Positions 25,291-34,088 of a DNA stretch of 64,000 bases are shown here, piece by piece (the first letter of the stretch is position 1; every line of letters starts with the position of its first letter). Below the pieces are notes generated by a model. That model was not told where the DNA came from. It did no database searches and worked only from the letters and a program-made list of their open reading frames with translations. Both the position numbers and the translations under genes were made by a program. The DNA comes from DATBLE01 sp046734335 (lineage in GTDB: Bacteria; Actinomycetota; Thermoleophilia; Gaiellales; Gaiellaceae), in NCBI GenBank assembly GCA_046734335.1, contig JBKPRA010000019.1, positions 16,617-80,616 of the forward strand, in the 5' to 3' direction.

Positions 25291-26520
25291 TCAGTAGGCG
25301 AGGCCGTGGAGGGCTGCGGCCAGCACCCGGATCGCGGCGACGCAGTCGTCGACGGAGGTGAACTCCTCCGGCGTGTGGCTCCGGCCGCCCTTGCTGCGGG
25401 CGAACACCATCGCCGTTCTTGCGATCTTGGCGATGTTCTGGGTGTCGTGACCGGCACCGCTGTGCATCCGTCGGTGCGGGACGCCCTGCTCCTTCGCGGC
25501 CTGCTCCAGCGCGGCTACCACGGTCGGGTCGGACGGCGACGCCGGGAGGTCGAGCGGCTTCGTCCACGAGATCTGCAGGCCCCGGCGCTCGGCGATCTCG
25601 CGCATCAACTGCTCCTGGCGCGCGTGCTGCACGTCGACCGCCTGCTGGTCCGGATGGCGTGAGTCGAGCGTGAAGGTCACCCGGTCGGGCACGGCCGAGG
25701 GCAGGTTCGGCTGCACGTCCACCCGCCCAACGGTGGTCACGGCCGGCGGGCCACTCTCCAGCGCGACGCCGATCACAGCGGTGACAATCTCCGCGAAGCC
25801 GGCCATCGGATCGAGCCGCCCTTCCATCGGCCGGGCTCCGGCATGGTCGGACCGGCCGAGGAGCTCCACGACGTAGTGGCGGATCGCGGTGATCGCGTCG
25901 ACGACGCCCACCGGCAGACCCTCTGCCTCAAGGATCGGGCCCTGCTCGATGTGGAGCTCGATCCAGGTGTCGAGATCGTCGCGCCTCGCCTCGGGGATCC
26001 GCCGCGGATCGAGGCCTACCGCCCTCATCGCCTCGCCGATCGAGGTGCCTTCCTTGTCCAGGATCCGGTCGGGCTCGTCCGGTGAGATCGCACCGACGAT
26101 CGCGCGTGAACCCCAGAAGTTGGTCGCGTGAAAGCGGCTCGCCTCCTCCTCGCACAACGACACCGCAGCCAGCGTGTGTCGCGGCGTTCCGTACTGCTCG
26201 CCGAGCGCGCGCAGCGCGACGAGCGCCGCGATCACGCCGAGCGCGCCGTCGTAGCGGCCTCCCGGGGTCTGGGAGTCGATGTGCGACCCCGTCGCGACCA
26301 CCTGGCCACTCGCGCTGCCCACGAGGGTGCCCCACACGTTGCCGACCGCGTCTTGTCGCACCTCGAGTCCCGCCTCGGCCATCCAAGCGGCGACCCTGTC
26401 CTGGGAAGCGACCCACTCCGGCGAGTACGCCGTTCGCCAGACGCCGGTCTCCCCGTACGCGCCGTCACGCGCGAGCTCGAGCAGCAGCCGATCGACGAGA
26501 CCCGCGTCGACGTCGATCAC
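25291..26520 (-). CDS. M20-family Zn hydrolase (N-carbamoyl-amino-acid hydrolase type), copy 2
   Basis: A 409-residue amidohydrolase. Metal-site segments are TGSHIDSQTPGGRYDGALGV, SLCEEEASRFHATNFWGSRA and IELHIEQGPILEAEGLPVG, followed by GRSDHAGARPMEGRLDP and the late ligand SGAGHDTQNIAKIART. GTG 26520 lies 8 bp after the stop of the cyclase gene and gives normal length; the open frame further upstream belongs to shadow. It is predicted to cleave a carbamoyl or formyl group from a ureido acid made by the neighbouring enzymes. Confidence 0.88.
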   Translation of the reverse strand: MIDVDAGLVDRLLLELARDGAYGETGVWRTAYSPEWVASQDRVAAWMAEAGLEVRQDAVGNVWGTLVGSASGQVVATGSHIDSQTPGGRYDGALGVIAALVALRALGEQYGTPRHTLAAVSLCEEEASRFHATNFWGSRAIVGAISPDEPDRILDKEGTSIGEAMRAVGLDPRRIPEARRDDLDTWIELHIEQGPILEAEGLPVGVVDAITAIRHYVVELLGRSDHAGARPMEGRLDPMAGFAEIVTAVIGVALESGPPAVTTVGRVDVQPNLPSAVPDRVTFTLDSRHPDQQAVDVQHARQEQLMREIAERRGLQISWTKPLDLPASPSDPTVVAALEQAAKEQGVPHRRMHSGAGHDTQNIAKIARTAMVFARSKGGRSHTPEEFTSVDDCVAAIRVLAAALHGLAY

Positions 26521-26528
26521 TCGAAGCT

Positions 26529-27494
26529 CTAGCTCTTCAGCGGCACCGCATAGGAGGGCATCGGCGCGCCGGTCGCGCCGCGGAGCTTCATCGGGAAGCC
26601 CAGGAACGCGAACTCGTACTGCTTCTCGGCGGCGATCTCCTCCATGTCGACGACCTCGATGATCTGTGCGCCGGCGGTCGCGAACATGTAGGCGTGGACG
26701 GGCAGGAACGCGTCCGGCTCGTCCCACGGCATCACCTCGAGCCCGATCGAGTCGCCGGCGATGCACATCGCGCCTGCCTCCTCGCAGAGCCACTTGGCGG
26801 CGTCGAGGTTGATGCCCGGCGGCTTCAGCAGGTAGCCGTCGAAGTCGGGCCAGACGGTCATGCGACCGGTCCGCACGAGCACGACGCTCTTCGGCGGGAT
26901 CTCGGTGCCCTGCTTCGAGGCGCAGTCCTGAAGGTCCTGCGGGGTGATCGCGTACCCCTCCTCCAGGCAGTTGACGCCGTGCATGCCGGCGACGTCGAGC
27001 AGAACAGCCCGGGCGATGATCGGCGGGTACTTGTCGAGGCCGCCCTTGTTCCAGATGCGGCTGCCGAGGTCTTTCTCGGCCGTCCAGCCGTTCCAGAACA
27101 TCCCGTGATGCCCAAGGTGGTTGAGCGTGTCCACGTGGGTGCCGCAGTGCGTGTAGAGGTGGATCGAGTCGCCGCAGTAGGAGTACCGCTCGTGTGCGGC
27201 CGAACCGACCCCCGAGAGGTTGTCGTTGATCGACCCGTCCGGTGTGTGGGTCATCCAGATCCCGTACGGCGGGTCGCCGGCGGCGACCCACGACGGCATG
27301 CCGATGAAGTACTCGACGTTCAGATCGAAGAGGTGCGCTCCGTCGAGGTGCTCGAGGATCGCGCGGTTCGTGTCCGGCGTGATCCAGTTGAGCCGGCCGA
27401 TCTCGTCGTCCGGCCCCCACGGGCTCTTCGACACCTTGAGCCCGTCCCGCTCGTGGAGGGCCTCCCACGTGAAGGTTTCCTCGGCGGTTGCCAT
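26529..27494 (-). CDS. Cyclase-family metal hydrolase (kynurenine-formamidase-like)
   Basis: A 321-residue member of the cyclase family (PF04199). It shows the metal-binding motif HCGTHVDTLNH, preceded by WMTHTPDGSINDNLSG, with GDSIGLEVMP and the closing YEFAFLGFPMKLRGATGAPM. Family enzymes include arylformamidase and isatin hydrolase, which open or deacylate N-formyl and cyclic compounds. It is placed between a nitrilase-fold gene and an M20 amidohydrolase, fitting a sequential ring-opening and deamidation route. The substrate is unknown. Confidence 0.88.
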   Translation of the reverse strand: MATAEETFTWEALHERDGLKVSKSPWGPDDEIGRLNWITPDTNRAILEHLDGAHLFDLNVEYFIGMPSWVAAGDPPYGIWMTHTPDGSINDNLSGVGSAAHERYSYCGDSIHLYTHCGTHVDTLNHLGHHGMFWNGWTAEKDLGSRIWNKGGLDKYPPIIARAVLLDVAGMHGVNCLEEGYAITPQDLQDCASKQGTEIPPKSVVLVRTGRMTVWPDFDGYLLKPPGINLDAAKWLCEEAGAMCIAGDSIGLEVMPWDEPDAFLPVHAYMFATAGAQIIEVVDMEEIAAEKQYEFAFLGFPMKLRGATGAPMPSYAVPLKS

Positions 27495-27509
27495 CGCTCG
27501 CTCCTCTCG

Positions 27510-28349
27510 TCAGACGTTGACCTGGCTCTGCTCCTCGACCAGCACGCCGTACAGCTCGGGCCGCCGGTGGCCGAAGAGGTAGAGCTCGTACTCGCCCGGG
27601 ATCACGTAGTCCTTGTCACGGGCCTTCTCGACGTCGACCTCGGCCACGAGCAGGGTCTCCTCGATCGGGTCGGCCTCGGCGAGGCGAGTGCCGAAGGGGT
27701 CGACGATCTGGCTGTGGCCGCAGAACTCGCCGCGCCGTTCCTTCCCAACTCGGTTCGCGGTCAGCAGGTAGATGCGGTTCTCGGCCGCCCGGGCAAGCGT
27801 GATGATCTCGGTCTGCACCTTCGCCGCCACCGGGAAGTTGGTCGGATGCGCGACGAGGTCGGCGCCGTGCAGCGCGAGCGTCCGGGTCACCTCCGGGAAA
27901 CGGAGGTCGTAGCAGATCTCCACGCCGATCCGGCCGAGTGGCGTGTCCCAGACGTGGAGCTCGTCACCGGGGGTGGTAAACCGGTCGACGCCGAGGAACG
28001 GCAGGTGCGTCTTCCAGTAGGTGCCGATCAGACCGTCCGGGCCGACGAGGACTGCGGCGTTGCGGAGCCGGTCGCCGTCGCGCTCGAGCAAGCCGCAGAC
28101 GGCGTGCAGGTCGAGCCGCGCACACTCGCGTTCGAGTGCCTCGACGGACGGGCCGGGCACGTCCTCGGCGAACTCCATCCCCTCCTGGAGGCTGTCGAAC
28201 ATGTAGCCGGGGATCGCGCACTCGGGCAGCACGAGCAGCTCGGCGCCGGCTGCGGCGGCTTCCTCGAGCCGTTGAAGGCAGGTCTCGAGGTTCCGCTCGG
28301 GCTCACCGAGCACCGGGTCGAACTGGGCGACCGCAACTCTCGAGGTCAC
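27510..28349 (-). CDS. Carbon-nitrogen hydrolase (nitrilase superfamily)
   Basis: A 279-residue amidase of the nitrilase fold. The Glu-Lys-Cys triad is visible in LVLPECAIPGY, YWKTHLPFLG and GVEICYDLRFPE. Length and motifs suit omega-amidase, N-carbamoyl-putrescine or beta-ureidopropionase-like enzymes. GTG 28349 follows TAGACT by 6 nt. It heads the minus-strand set nitrilase, cyclase, M20 hydrolase with gaps of 15 and 8 bp, so the three are probably one operon. Confidence 0.9.
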   Translation of the reverse strand: MTSRVAVAQFDPVLGEPERNLETCLQRLEEAAAAGAELLVLPECAIPGYMFDSLQEGMEFAEDVPGPSVEALERECARLDLHAVCGLLERDGDRLRNAAVLVGPDGLIGTYWKTHLPFLGVDRFTTPGDELHVWDTPLGRIGVEICYDLRFPEVTRTLALHGADLVAHPTNFPVAAKVQTEIITLARAAENRIYLLTANRVGKERRGEFCGHSQIVDPFGTRLAEADPIEETLLVAEVDVEKARDKDYVIPGEYELYLFGHRRPELYGVLVEEQSQVNV

Positions 28350-28355
28350 AGGGCG

Positions 28356-28361
28356 AGTCTA
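28356..28361 (-). promoter_or_regulatory. Leaderless-type -10 box TAGACT
   Basis: TAGACT ends 6 nt before GTG 28349 of the nitrilase-fold gene and heads the three-gene operon. Confidence 0.55.
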
Positions 28362-28378
28362 ATAGCCTGACATTCGCC

Positions 28379-28969
28379 TTGCGCGCGATCCGCTTCTACT
28401 ACGACGTCGTCTGCCCGTACTCGTACATGGAGTCGCACGTCGTGGAGGCGGCAGAGGACGCCGGGGAGGTCGAGGTCGAGTGGCTGCCGTTCGAGTTGCG
28501 GCCGGCACCGAAGCCGTTGCTCGAGGTGCGGGGCGACCACCTGCGCGTCGACTGGACGAAGAACGTCTATGCCCGCGCGCAGGCGATGGGCGTCGAGATC
28601 CACCTGCCCCGGTACCAGCCGCGCTCGACGCTGCCTCTGGCTGCCTGCCTCTGGGCGGCCGAGCAGGATCGCCTGCGCGCGTTCAAGCATGCGCTGTACG
28701 AGGCGTTCTTCTGCGAGGGTGAGGACATCTCGGCCGATCGGGAGATCGCGCGGGCAGCCTCCCGGGCCGAGCTCGACCCCAACGACGCGGTCACAGCCGC
28801 GTACGACCCCGAACGGTTCTCACGAATCGCCGAGATCCGAGCGGAGGCCGGGGCCGCCGGCGTCCGAGGCGTACCTTCGCTGCTCGCCCCGGACGGCTCG
28901 AGCCACTGGGGAATGGGCGGGCTGGAGCGACTGCGGGCCGGCGAACCGCTGGTCCCGCGTCCCGCCTAG
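28379..28969 (+). CDS. DsbA-family oxidoreductase / HCCA-isomerase-like protein
   Basis: A 196-residue thioredoxin-fold protein from TTG 28379. IRFYYDVVCPYSYMESHVVEA has a single active-site Cys (CPYS rather than CxxC), as in 2-hydroxychromene-2-carboxylate isomerases and FrnE-like proteins. The later AAGVRGVPSLLAPDGSSHWG carries the cis-Pro segment (GVPS). No ATG or GTG lies nearby, so the start is a judgement. It overlaps the convergent small gene by 4 bp. Confidence 0.78.
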   Translation: MRAIRFYYDVVCPYSYMESHVVEAAEDAGEVEVEWLPFELRPAPKPLLEVRGDHLRVDWTKNVYARAQAMGVEIHLPRYQPRSTLPLAACLWAAEQDRLRAFKHALYEAFFCEGEDISADREIARAASRAELDPNDAVTAAYDPERFSRIAEIRAEAGAAGVRGVPSLLAPDGSSHWGMGGLERLRAGEPLVPRPA

Positions 28970-29247
28970 CCGAGATCGAGCACGTCGAAGCGGCGCACCT
29001 CGGGCTCGAGCCCGAGCTTGCGCATCAGCTCGGTGCCGCGCGGGACGTCGGCCTCGGCGAGGTACCGGTCGAGCGTCTCGCGGTCGCGCCAGACGGCCAG
29101 CAGCCGCCCCCGTCCCTCGGCGTACTCCAGAAGCGCCGTGACCACACCGTCGGGACGCGTCGGCCGAGCCTCGTCCATCAGCCGCGCCAGGTCCGCCGCC
29201 TGCTCGGCGGTCATCTCGGCCTCGAAGCTGACCCCTGCGTAGCTCAT
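28966..29247 (-). CDS. Small conserved-type protein, possibly ABM/dimeric alpha-beta barrel
   Basis: A 93-residue soluble protein (MSYAGVSFEAEMTAEQAADL, then GRLLAVWRDRETLDRYLAEA). The spacing of hydrophobic strands around a helix suggests a dimeric alpha-beta barrel such as the antibiotic-biosynthesis monooxygenase fold, but I recognise no motif. TAGGCT lies 10 nt before its ATG. It overlaps the DsbA-like gene's end. Confidence 0.6.
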   Translation of the reverse strand: MSYAGVSFEAEMTAEQAADLARLMDEARPTRPDGVVTALLEYAEGRGRLLAVWRDRETLDRYLAEADVPRGTELMRKLGLEPEVRRFDVLDLG

Positions 29248-29306
29248 CTCGGCGACGAGCCTACTTCATCGGCGTTACGTTCTCCGTGCCCGGACAGGAG
29301 GGAGCG

Positions 29307-30635
29307 GTGAGCACTCCCGAACAGACGACTTCGACCGCGACGCCGATGACTCGGCGACGGAAGATGGCCGTGTGGGTGCTGATCGTCGTCTCGACGATCG
29401 TCCTGCTGGTGGCGGCTCTCACCGTCTGGGTCAAGCGGGAGGTGCTTGACACCAACAACTTCACCGCTTCGACGACCGAGCTGATGCGAAACCCGAAGGT
29501 GCAGAGCGCGCTGGCGACGTTCCTGGTCGACCAGATCTACCAGAACGTCGACGTGAAGGCCGACCTGCAGAAGCAGCTGCCGAGCAACCTCAAGGGACTG
29601 GCGGGACCGGCCGCGGCGGCGCTGAACGACTACGGAACCCGGGCGGCGACCCGGCTGCTCGGCACGAACGCGGTCATCGACCTCGTGCAGGCCGCGACCA
29701 GGCTCGCGCATGCGCAGTTCCTGCGCATCGTGGACGACAAGCCCGGCGCCGGGCAGAAGGTGTATCTGCAGCTGCGGCCGGTCGTGCTCAGACTTGCCGG
29801 CCGCCTGGGCCTCGAGGCGCAGGTCTCCGCGAGGCTGCCGCCCGACGCGGGCCAGTTCCTCGTGCTCGACGACGCAAACGGGACGATCAACACCGTGCGG
29901 CAGAGCGTGAGAGTGGTGCGTGCGCTGTCGCTCTTCCTCCTGCTCGTCGTGGTGGCGCTGTACGCCGCCGCGATCTGGTTGGCGCGCGGCTGGCGGCGCG
30001 AGGCGATCCTCCGCTGCGGCGCAGGCGTGTTGATCGTCGGGCTGCTGCTCTTCGTCATCCGGCACGTGCTTCAGGGGCTGCTGCTCGACGCGCTCGTCGG
30101 CGAGCGCCCGGCCCGGCCGGCGGTCAGCGCCGCCTACCTGGTCCTGACGCAGCTGCTCATGGCGATCGCCTGGACCGCGGTCGCAGTCGGCCTGATCACC
30201 GTGGTGCTGGCCTTCCTCGCCGGCCCGAGCCGCGCTGGCCGCGGGTTCCGCTCCTTCGCGGCGCCCGGTCTCGTGCGACACCCGTGGATCGCCTGGGGAA
30301 TCGACGCGGGGGCGATCCTGCTGATCCTGATCGCGGCGCCGATCGACGATTGGAACAAGCTCATCTCTCGCTTCGTCGCGTTCGCGGTGATCATCGGCCT
30401 CACCGAGGCGATCCGCCGCCGGGCGAAAGAGGAGCATCCCGACGGCGGCTGGCGCTGGGACGACCTGGACTCGCCGTGGAGACGCGCGCCTGCGTCGGCT
30501 GCGGCACCAGCCGGCGATACGGTCGGCCGGCTCGAGCGGCTGAGCGCCCTCCACGACAGTGGAGCGCTCACGAACGAGGAGTTCGACCGCATGAAGGCCG
30601 CGCTCGTTCCGGCATCGTCCGCGCAGGACGTCTGA
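29307..30635 (+). CDS. Membrane protein with C-terminal SHOCT domain
   Basis: A 442-residue integral membrane protein of unknown function. After RRRKMAVWVLIVVSTIVLLVAAL (segment 1) comes a ~180-residue extracytoplasmic region beginning VKREVLDTNNFTASTTELM. Four further membrane segments follow, and the end GRLERLSALHDSGALTNEEF is a SHOCT domain. Proteins of this layout are common in actinobacteria. GTG 29307 has a GGAGGGA ribosome site just upstream and is preferred. An in-frame GTG at 29286, with TACGTT 4 nt before it, is the alternative. Confidence 0.82.
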   Translation: MSTPEQTTSTATPMTRRRKMAVWVLIVVSTIVLLVAALTVWVKREVLDTNNFTASTTELMRNPKVQSALATFLVDQIYQNVDVKADLQKQLPSNLKGLAGPAAAALNDYGTRAATRLLGTNAVIDLVQAATRLAHAQFLRIVDDKPGAGQKVYLQLRPVVLRLAGRLGLEAQVSARLPPDAGQFLVLDDANGTINTVRQSVRVVRALSLFLLLVVVALYAAAIWLARGWRREAILRCGAGVLIVGLLLFVIRHVLQGLLLDALVGERPARPAVSAAYLVLTQLLMAIAWTAVAVGLITVVLAFLAGPSRAGRGFRSFAAPGLVRHPWIAWGIDAGAILLILIAAPIDDWNKLISRFVAFAVIIGLTEAIRRRAKEEHPDGGWRWDDLDSPWRRAPASAAAPAGDTVGRLERLSALHDSGALTNEEFDRMKAALVPASSAQDV

Positions 30636-31509
30636 TCGGCCACTCGCTCTTACGAGAGCGCCGGGACCGCGATTGGCCTGGACGGCGCCTGGGGGTGAAC
30701 GGGTGTAGTTCGTCTTGGCCGGACTGAACGATGCCGTAGCTCGATTCCGGAACGGCGTTCCAGGCTCCGGGTAGATCGCGCAACGGCTCCGAGACAATCA
30801 GCCTGGACTCGTCGCTTGCCCGGGACAGCACTTCGAGCTCAGGGTAGAGCTCGCGCAGCGTCGACACGTCGGTCGAGTAGAAGAGCGTGCGCGAATCGTG
30901 CTCGCTGGAGTAGCGGAAGGCCCACACGCTGCTGCCGTTGGTGGTCGCCACCGTCATCTGGATCGGGTACTCGACGCCGTGTCGACGGCCGATCTCTTCG
31001 ATCAGGCCGACCGCGCGAGCCACAGCGCCCGGCGGGTCGTCCTCGAGTCCCAGCGTGAGCGCGAGGAAGAAGAAGACCTCGGAGTCCGTCGAGCCCTCGA
31101 TGTGAGCGTAGAGCGACGGGTCGACAGCGAGCGCGAGGTCACGTTTGACCGACGCGAACTCGTGGATGACCCCGTTGTGCATCCAGAGCCAGCGGCCGTA
31201 ACGGAAGGGGTGACAGTTCGTCTGCTGAACCGGCGAGCCCGACGACGCTCGAATGTGCGCGAAGACGATCGGAGCCTCGATGTGCTGTGCCAGCTCGCGC
31301 AGGTTGCGGTCGTTCCAGGCCGGCTCGACCGAGCGGAAGACCCCGGGCCTGTCCCCGACGCCGTACCACCCGATTCCGAACCCGTCGCCGTTCGTCGTCT
31401 CCGCTCCGAGAGTCGAATGCATGCTCTGAGCGATGAGCGAGTGGGTCGGTTTGTACAAGAGGTCATCGATCAGGAGTGGGGATCCGGAATATGCGACCCA
31501 GCGGCACAT
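30568..31509 (-). CDS. Class II glutamine amidotransferase (YafJ-like), 3' end apparently frameshifted
   Basis: As read, 313 residues. The N-terminal nucleophile Cys2 in MCRWVAYSGSPLL, with NGDGFGIGWYG, FAHIRASSGSPVQQTNCHPF and WLWMHNGVIHEF, defines a stand-alone class II amidotransferase. After HPFTP the sequence becomes an arginine-rich tail that runs antisense into the SHOCT gene. Adding one G to the run at 30691-30695 would instead give QAPSRPIAVPALS and a stop at 30650, just outside the neighbour. A one-base deletion is therefore likely (mutation or sequencing error). It lies 12 bp after the corrected end of the gad gene. Confidence 0.85.
   Translation of the reverse strand: MCRWVAYSGSPLLIDDLLYKPTHSLIAQSMHSTLGAETTNGDGFGIGWYGVGDRPGVFRSVEPAWNDRNLRELAQHIEAPIVFAHIRASSGSPVQQTNCHPFRYGRWLWMHNGVIHEFASVKRDLALAVDPSLYAHIEGSTDSEVFFFLALTLGLEDDPPGAVARAVGLIEEIGRRHGVEYPIQMTVATTNGSSVWAFRYSSEHDSRTLFYSTDVSTLRELYPELEVLSRASDESRLIVSEPLRDLPGAWNAVPESSYGIVQSGQDELHPFTPRRRPGQSRSRRSRKSEWPIRRPARTMPERARPSCGRTPRS
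30645..30660. terminator. Hairpin between convergent genes
   Basis: CGCTCT-TACG-AGAGCG, a 6-bp stem with a 4-nt loop, 9 nt after the SHOCT-protein stop. It contains the stop codon that the glutamine amidotransferase would use if its putative frameshift were corrected. Confidence 0.35.
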
Positions 31510-32912
31510 GGTTTCTCCTGTCTAGTGGCGGAACGCTGTTCCCGAAGCTGCGTCGTGCACCGGCGTCGGCTGCTGCTCGAGGCGTGGCAGCTGGCGCTCC
31601 AGATCGGCGACCAGCATGTCGGCCAGATCGTGGCTGAAGCCTCTGCGGACGACAACGCGCAACGCGGCGAGGTCGGTTCGGTTCTCGGGGAAGGCGTAGG
31701 CCGGAACTTGCCAGCCACGCTCCCGAAGGGCATCGAGACGTCGAACACCGTGTAGTTCTGGATTCCCTCGTTCAGGGTGAATGCGAAGACCGGCAGCTCG
31801 TCGCCGCGAGTCAAGAGTCGGAACGGCCCAAGCTTTTCGATTTCGGATGACATGCGCGTCGCGACGTCGCGTGCATAGCCCTGCACTCGTTGGTAGCCGG
31901 CGAAGCCGAGCCGCAGGAAGTTGTAGTACTGCGCGACGACTTGGGCGCCAGGCCGCGAGAAGTTGAGGGCGAAGGTTGGCATGTTGTCGCCGAGGTAGTT
32001 GACCCAGAAGATGAGCTCATCCGGCAGCGCATCTTCGTCCCGCCAGACGATCCAGCCGACGCCGGGGTAGACGAGCCCGTACTTGTGGCCCGACGTGTTG
32101 ATCGAGGCCACGCGAGGAAGTCGAAAGTCCCAGACGAGCTCTTGGTCGAGGAACGGCGCGACCATCGCTCCCGATGCCCCGTCGACGTGCACCGGCACGT
32201 CGATTCCCGATTCGCGCTCGAATTCGTCGAGCGCCGCGCAGATCTCCGCTACGGGCTCGTAGGAGCCGTCGAAGGTCGAGCCGAGGATGGCCACCACGCC
32301 GATCGTGTTTTCGTCGCAGAACTTGACCGCCTCTTCAGCGGCCAGATGGAAACGGTCGCCCTCCATCGGGACGAGGCGCATCCCGATGTCCCAGTAGTTC
32401 GCCAGTTTCTCCCAGCAGACCTGGACGTTGATCCCCATCACGAGGTTCGGCTTGTCGGTGGGCTTTCCCTCGGCGGCGCGTCGCTTCTGCCAGCGCCTCT
32501 TGAGTGCCAGCCCGCCGAGCATCGCAGCCTCGCTCGAACCGGTCGTCGAGCAGCCCGTGGCAGCCTCGGCCTCCTGGGCATGCCAGAGGTTGGCAAGGAT
32601 GTTCACGCAGCGCTTCTCGATCTCGGCGGTCTGCGGGTATTCGTCCTTGTCGATCATGTTCTTGTCGAAGCACTCGGCCATGAGCTTCTCCGCTTGCGGC
32701 TCCATCCACGTGCTGACGAAGGTCGCGACGTTCATGCGCGCGTTGCCGTCGAGCATCAGCTCGTCGTGGACGATCTGGTAGGCGACATCGGGCGCCATCT
32801 CCCCCTGGGGCAGCTCGTGCCGCGGAATCGTCTGCGTCTCGCTCGCGAAAAGCGGCGAGATGGAGATCTCGTCGCTCCGCGCCACTGGAACTCGGCTGTG
32901 GATGACGGTCAT
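31470..32912 (-). CDS. gadB: Glutamate decarboxylase, 3' end frameshifted
   Basis: PLP-dependent decarboxylase converting glutamate to GABA. TGCSTTGSSEAAMLGGLALK, HVDGASGAMVAPFL and SINTSGHKYGLVYPG (PLP Lys) are intact. After YTVFDVS, near 31734, the literal frame turns into nonsense. One base further on, the expected tail appears: ALRERGWQVPAYAFPENR, then RVVVRRGFSHDLADML, ending at a TAG at 31522-31524. A single missing G (TCGGAT read as TCGAT) explains it. Start ATG 32912 has an AGGAGG site. Either a recent pseudogene or a base-calling error. Confidence 0.88.
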   Translation of the reverse strand: MTVIHSRVPVARSDEISISPLFASETQTIPRHELPQGEMAPDVAYQIVHDELMLDGNARMNVATFVSTWMEPQAEKLMAECFDKNMIDKDEYPQTAEIEKRCVNILANLWHAQEAEAATGCSTTGSSEAAMLGGLALKRRWQKRRAAEGKPTDKPNLVMGINVQVCWEKLANYWDIGMRLVPMEGDRFHLAAEEAVKFCDENTIGVVAILGSTFDGSYEPVAEICAALDEFERESGIDVPVHVDGASGAMVAPFLDQELVWDFRLPRVASINTSGHKYGLVYPGVGWIVWRDEDALPDELIFWVNYLGDNMPTFALNFSRPGAQVVAQYYNFLRLGFAGYQRVQGYARDVATRMSSEIEKLGPFRLLTRGDELPVFAFTLNEGIQNYTVFDVSMPFGSVAGKFRPTPSPRTEPTSPRCALSSAEASATIWPTCWSPIWSASCHASSSSRRRCTTQLREQRSATRQEKPCAAGSHIPDPHS

Positions 32913-33026
32913 GGACCCGGCCTCCTAATCCCAACATCGTGTCGATAGCGCGTGCGGGCGCCCACGCTCCGGCGAGTATCTCCTGTCGGCAGGTGTCCAA
33001 GCGGTGAAAGACAGAACCCGCGGCCC

Positions 33027-34040
33027 CTACGTGCTGATCATCTTCTTCTCGACCCCGACGCCCGCCGCGACCGCGCGCTCGTACTCGAGTGGCACGGTCG
33101 CGGAGTCCTGGAGCGCGATCCCGGTCGAGTCGAAGACCGTCACCTGCTCGTCGGACTGACGCCCCTCGAGGTCGCCGCAGATCACCTTGCCGATCTCGCC
33201 TGCGAGGTCGTCCTCGGTGATCGCTCCTTCGGTCAGCGCCACGTTGATCTCGCCGTCCTCGCGGCACTGGCGGATGTCGTCGACGAACACGCGGGCGCGC
33301 TGCAGCGTGCGCGGGTCGAGCTCCTGTTCGCCCTTCAGGTCGGCGCCGAGAGCGGCGATGTGCGCGCCCGGCTTCACCCACGCGTCGTCGACGAGCCACT
33401 TCCGTGCGTGCGTGCCGGTGACGATCACGTCCGCGCCCTCGACCGCCGTCCGCACGTCGGTCGTCCCGGTGATCCGCAGGTGCGGGTACTTCGGCGCCTC
33501 CTCGGCCATGAAGCGGTCGACCGATTCCTGCGTCCGGCTCCAGATCCGCACGTCCTCCCACGGGAACACGGTGTCGCAGGTGGCGAGCGAGCCACGGCCG
33601 ACGAGGCCGCTGCCGAGGATCGCGAGCGCATTCGAGTCCCTCCGCGCGAGCCAGCGTGCGGAGGCCGCCGCCGAGGCGCCGGTGCGCATGAGTGTGTGGT
33701 ACGAGCCGTCGCAGATCGCGAGCGGGAAGCCCGTCTCCGGATCCGTGTAGATGAGAATCGAGAACACGGCCGGCAACTCGTACTGCGCGTTGTCCTCGCG
33801 GATCGAGACCCACTTGCAGGCAGCCGCCTCAGGCTCCTCGATGTAGGACGGCATCACCTCCCACTCGCCCTTGTAGCGGTCGAGGACGATGTGGCCCTTC
33901 GGCTCCATGTAGACCCGGCCGAGCCCGTGCATGCGATACGCGTGCTCGACGCAGTCGACGTACTCGCCGGGGGTGAGCAGCCCGACCATGTCCGACCAGC
34001 TGAGGATCAGCGTCTTGCGATTGCGCCAGCTCTCGGCCAC
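33027..34040 (-). CDS. Ornithine cyclodeaminase / mu-crystallin family protein
   Basis: A 337-residue NAD(P)-binding protein. ALAILGSGLVGRGSLATCDTV is the dinucleotide site, WVSIREDN and RTGASAAASARWLARRDS are the substrate-side segments, and VFDSTGIALQDSATV is typical near the C-terminus. The family includes ornithine cyclodeaminase, ketimine reductases and alanine dehydrogenase-like enzymes, so the reaction is not fixed. GTG 34040 follows TAGAGT by 6 nt; the gene diverges from an M20 hydrolase. The 114 bp between it and gad holds nothing I recognise. Confidence 0.88.
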   Translation of the reverse strand: MAESWRNRKTLILSWSDMVGLLTPGEYVDCVEHAYRMHGLGRVYMEPKGHIVLDRYKGEWEVMPSYIEEPEAAACKWVSIREDNAQYELPAVFSILIYTDPETGFPLAICDGSYHTLMRTGASAAASARWLARRDSNALAILGSGLVGRGSLATCDTVFPWEDVRIWSRTQESVDRFMAEEAPKYPHLRITGTTDVRTAVEGADVIVTGTHARKWLVDDAWVKPGAHIAALGADLKGEQELDPRTLQRARVFVDDIRQCREDGEINVALTEGAITEDDLAGEIGKVICGDLEGRQSDEQVTVFDSTGIALQDSATVPLEYERAVAAGVGVEKKMIST

Positions 34041-34046
34041 GGGCCG

Positions 34047-34052
34047 ACTCTA
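34047..34052 (-). promoter_or_regulatory. Leaderless-type -10 box TAGAGT
   Basis: TAGAGT ends 6 nt before GTG 34040 of the ornithine cyclodeaminase family gene. Confidence 0.55.
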
Positions 34053-34074
34053 CGACGTCTGGCCCGCCACGGTC

Positions 34075-34080
34075 TAGAGT
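34075..34080 (+). promoter_or_regulatory. Leaderless-type -10 box TAGAGT
   Basis: TAGAGT ends 8 nt before ATG 34089. It supports that start for the M20 hydrolase rather than the much longer open frame upstream. Confidence 0.5.
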
Positions 34081-34088
34081 CCCCCGCG

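Noticed and set aside
26521..27468. N-terminal extension of the M20 hydrolase copy 2 (725-codon frame)
   Set aside because: The extension is an out-of-frame reading of the cyclase gene. The hydrolase homology begins at GTG 26520.
28363..28373. TAGCCTGACAT as a fifth GntR operator
   Set aside because: Eight of eleven positions match, but the left arm is poor and the stretch can be explained by promoter boxes of the divergent nitrilase and DsbA-like genes. It is kept only as a weak candidate.
30898..31755. Plus-strand 285-codon frame over gad and the amidotransferase
   Set aside because: It is antisense to two well-recognised enzymes and has no motifs. It was useful only in showing that the gad tail is frameshifted.
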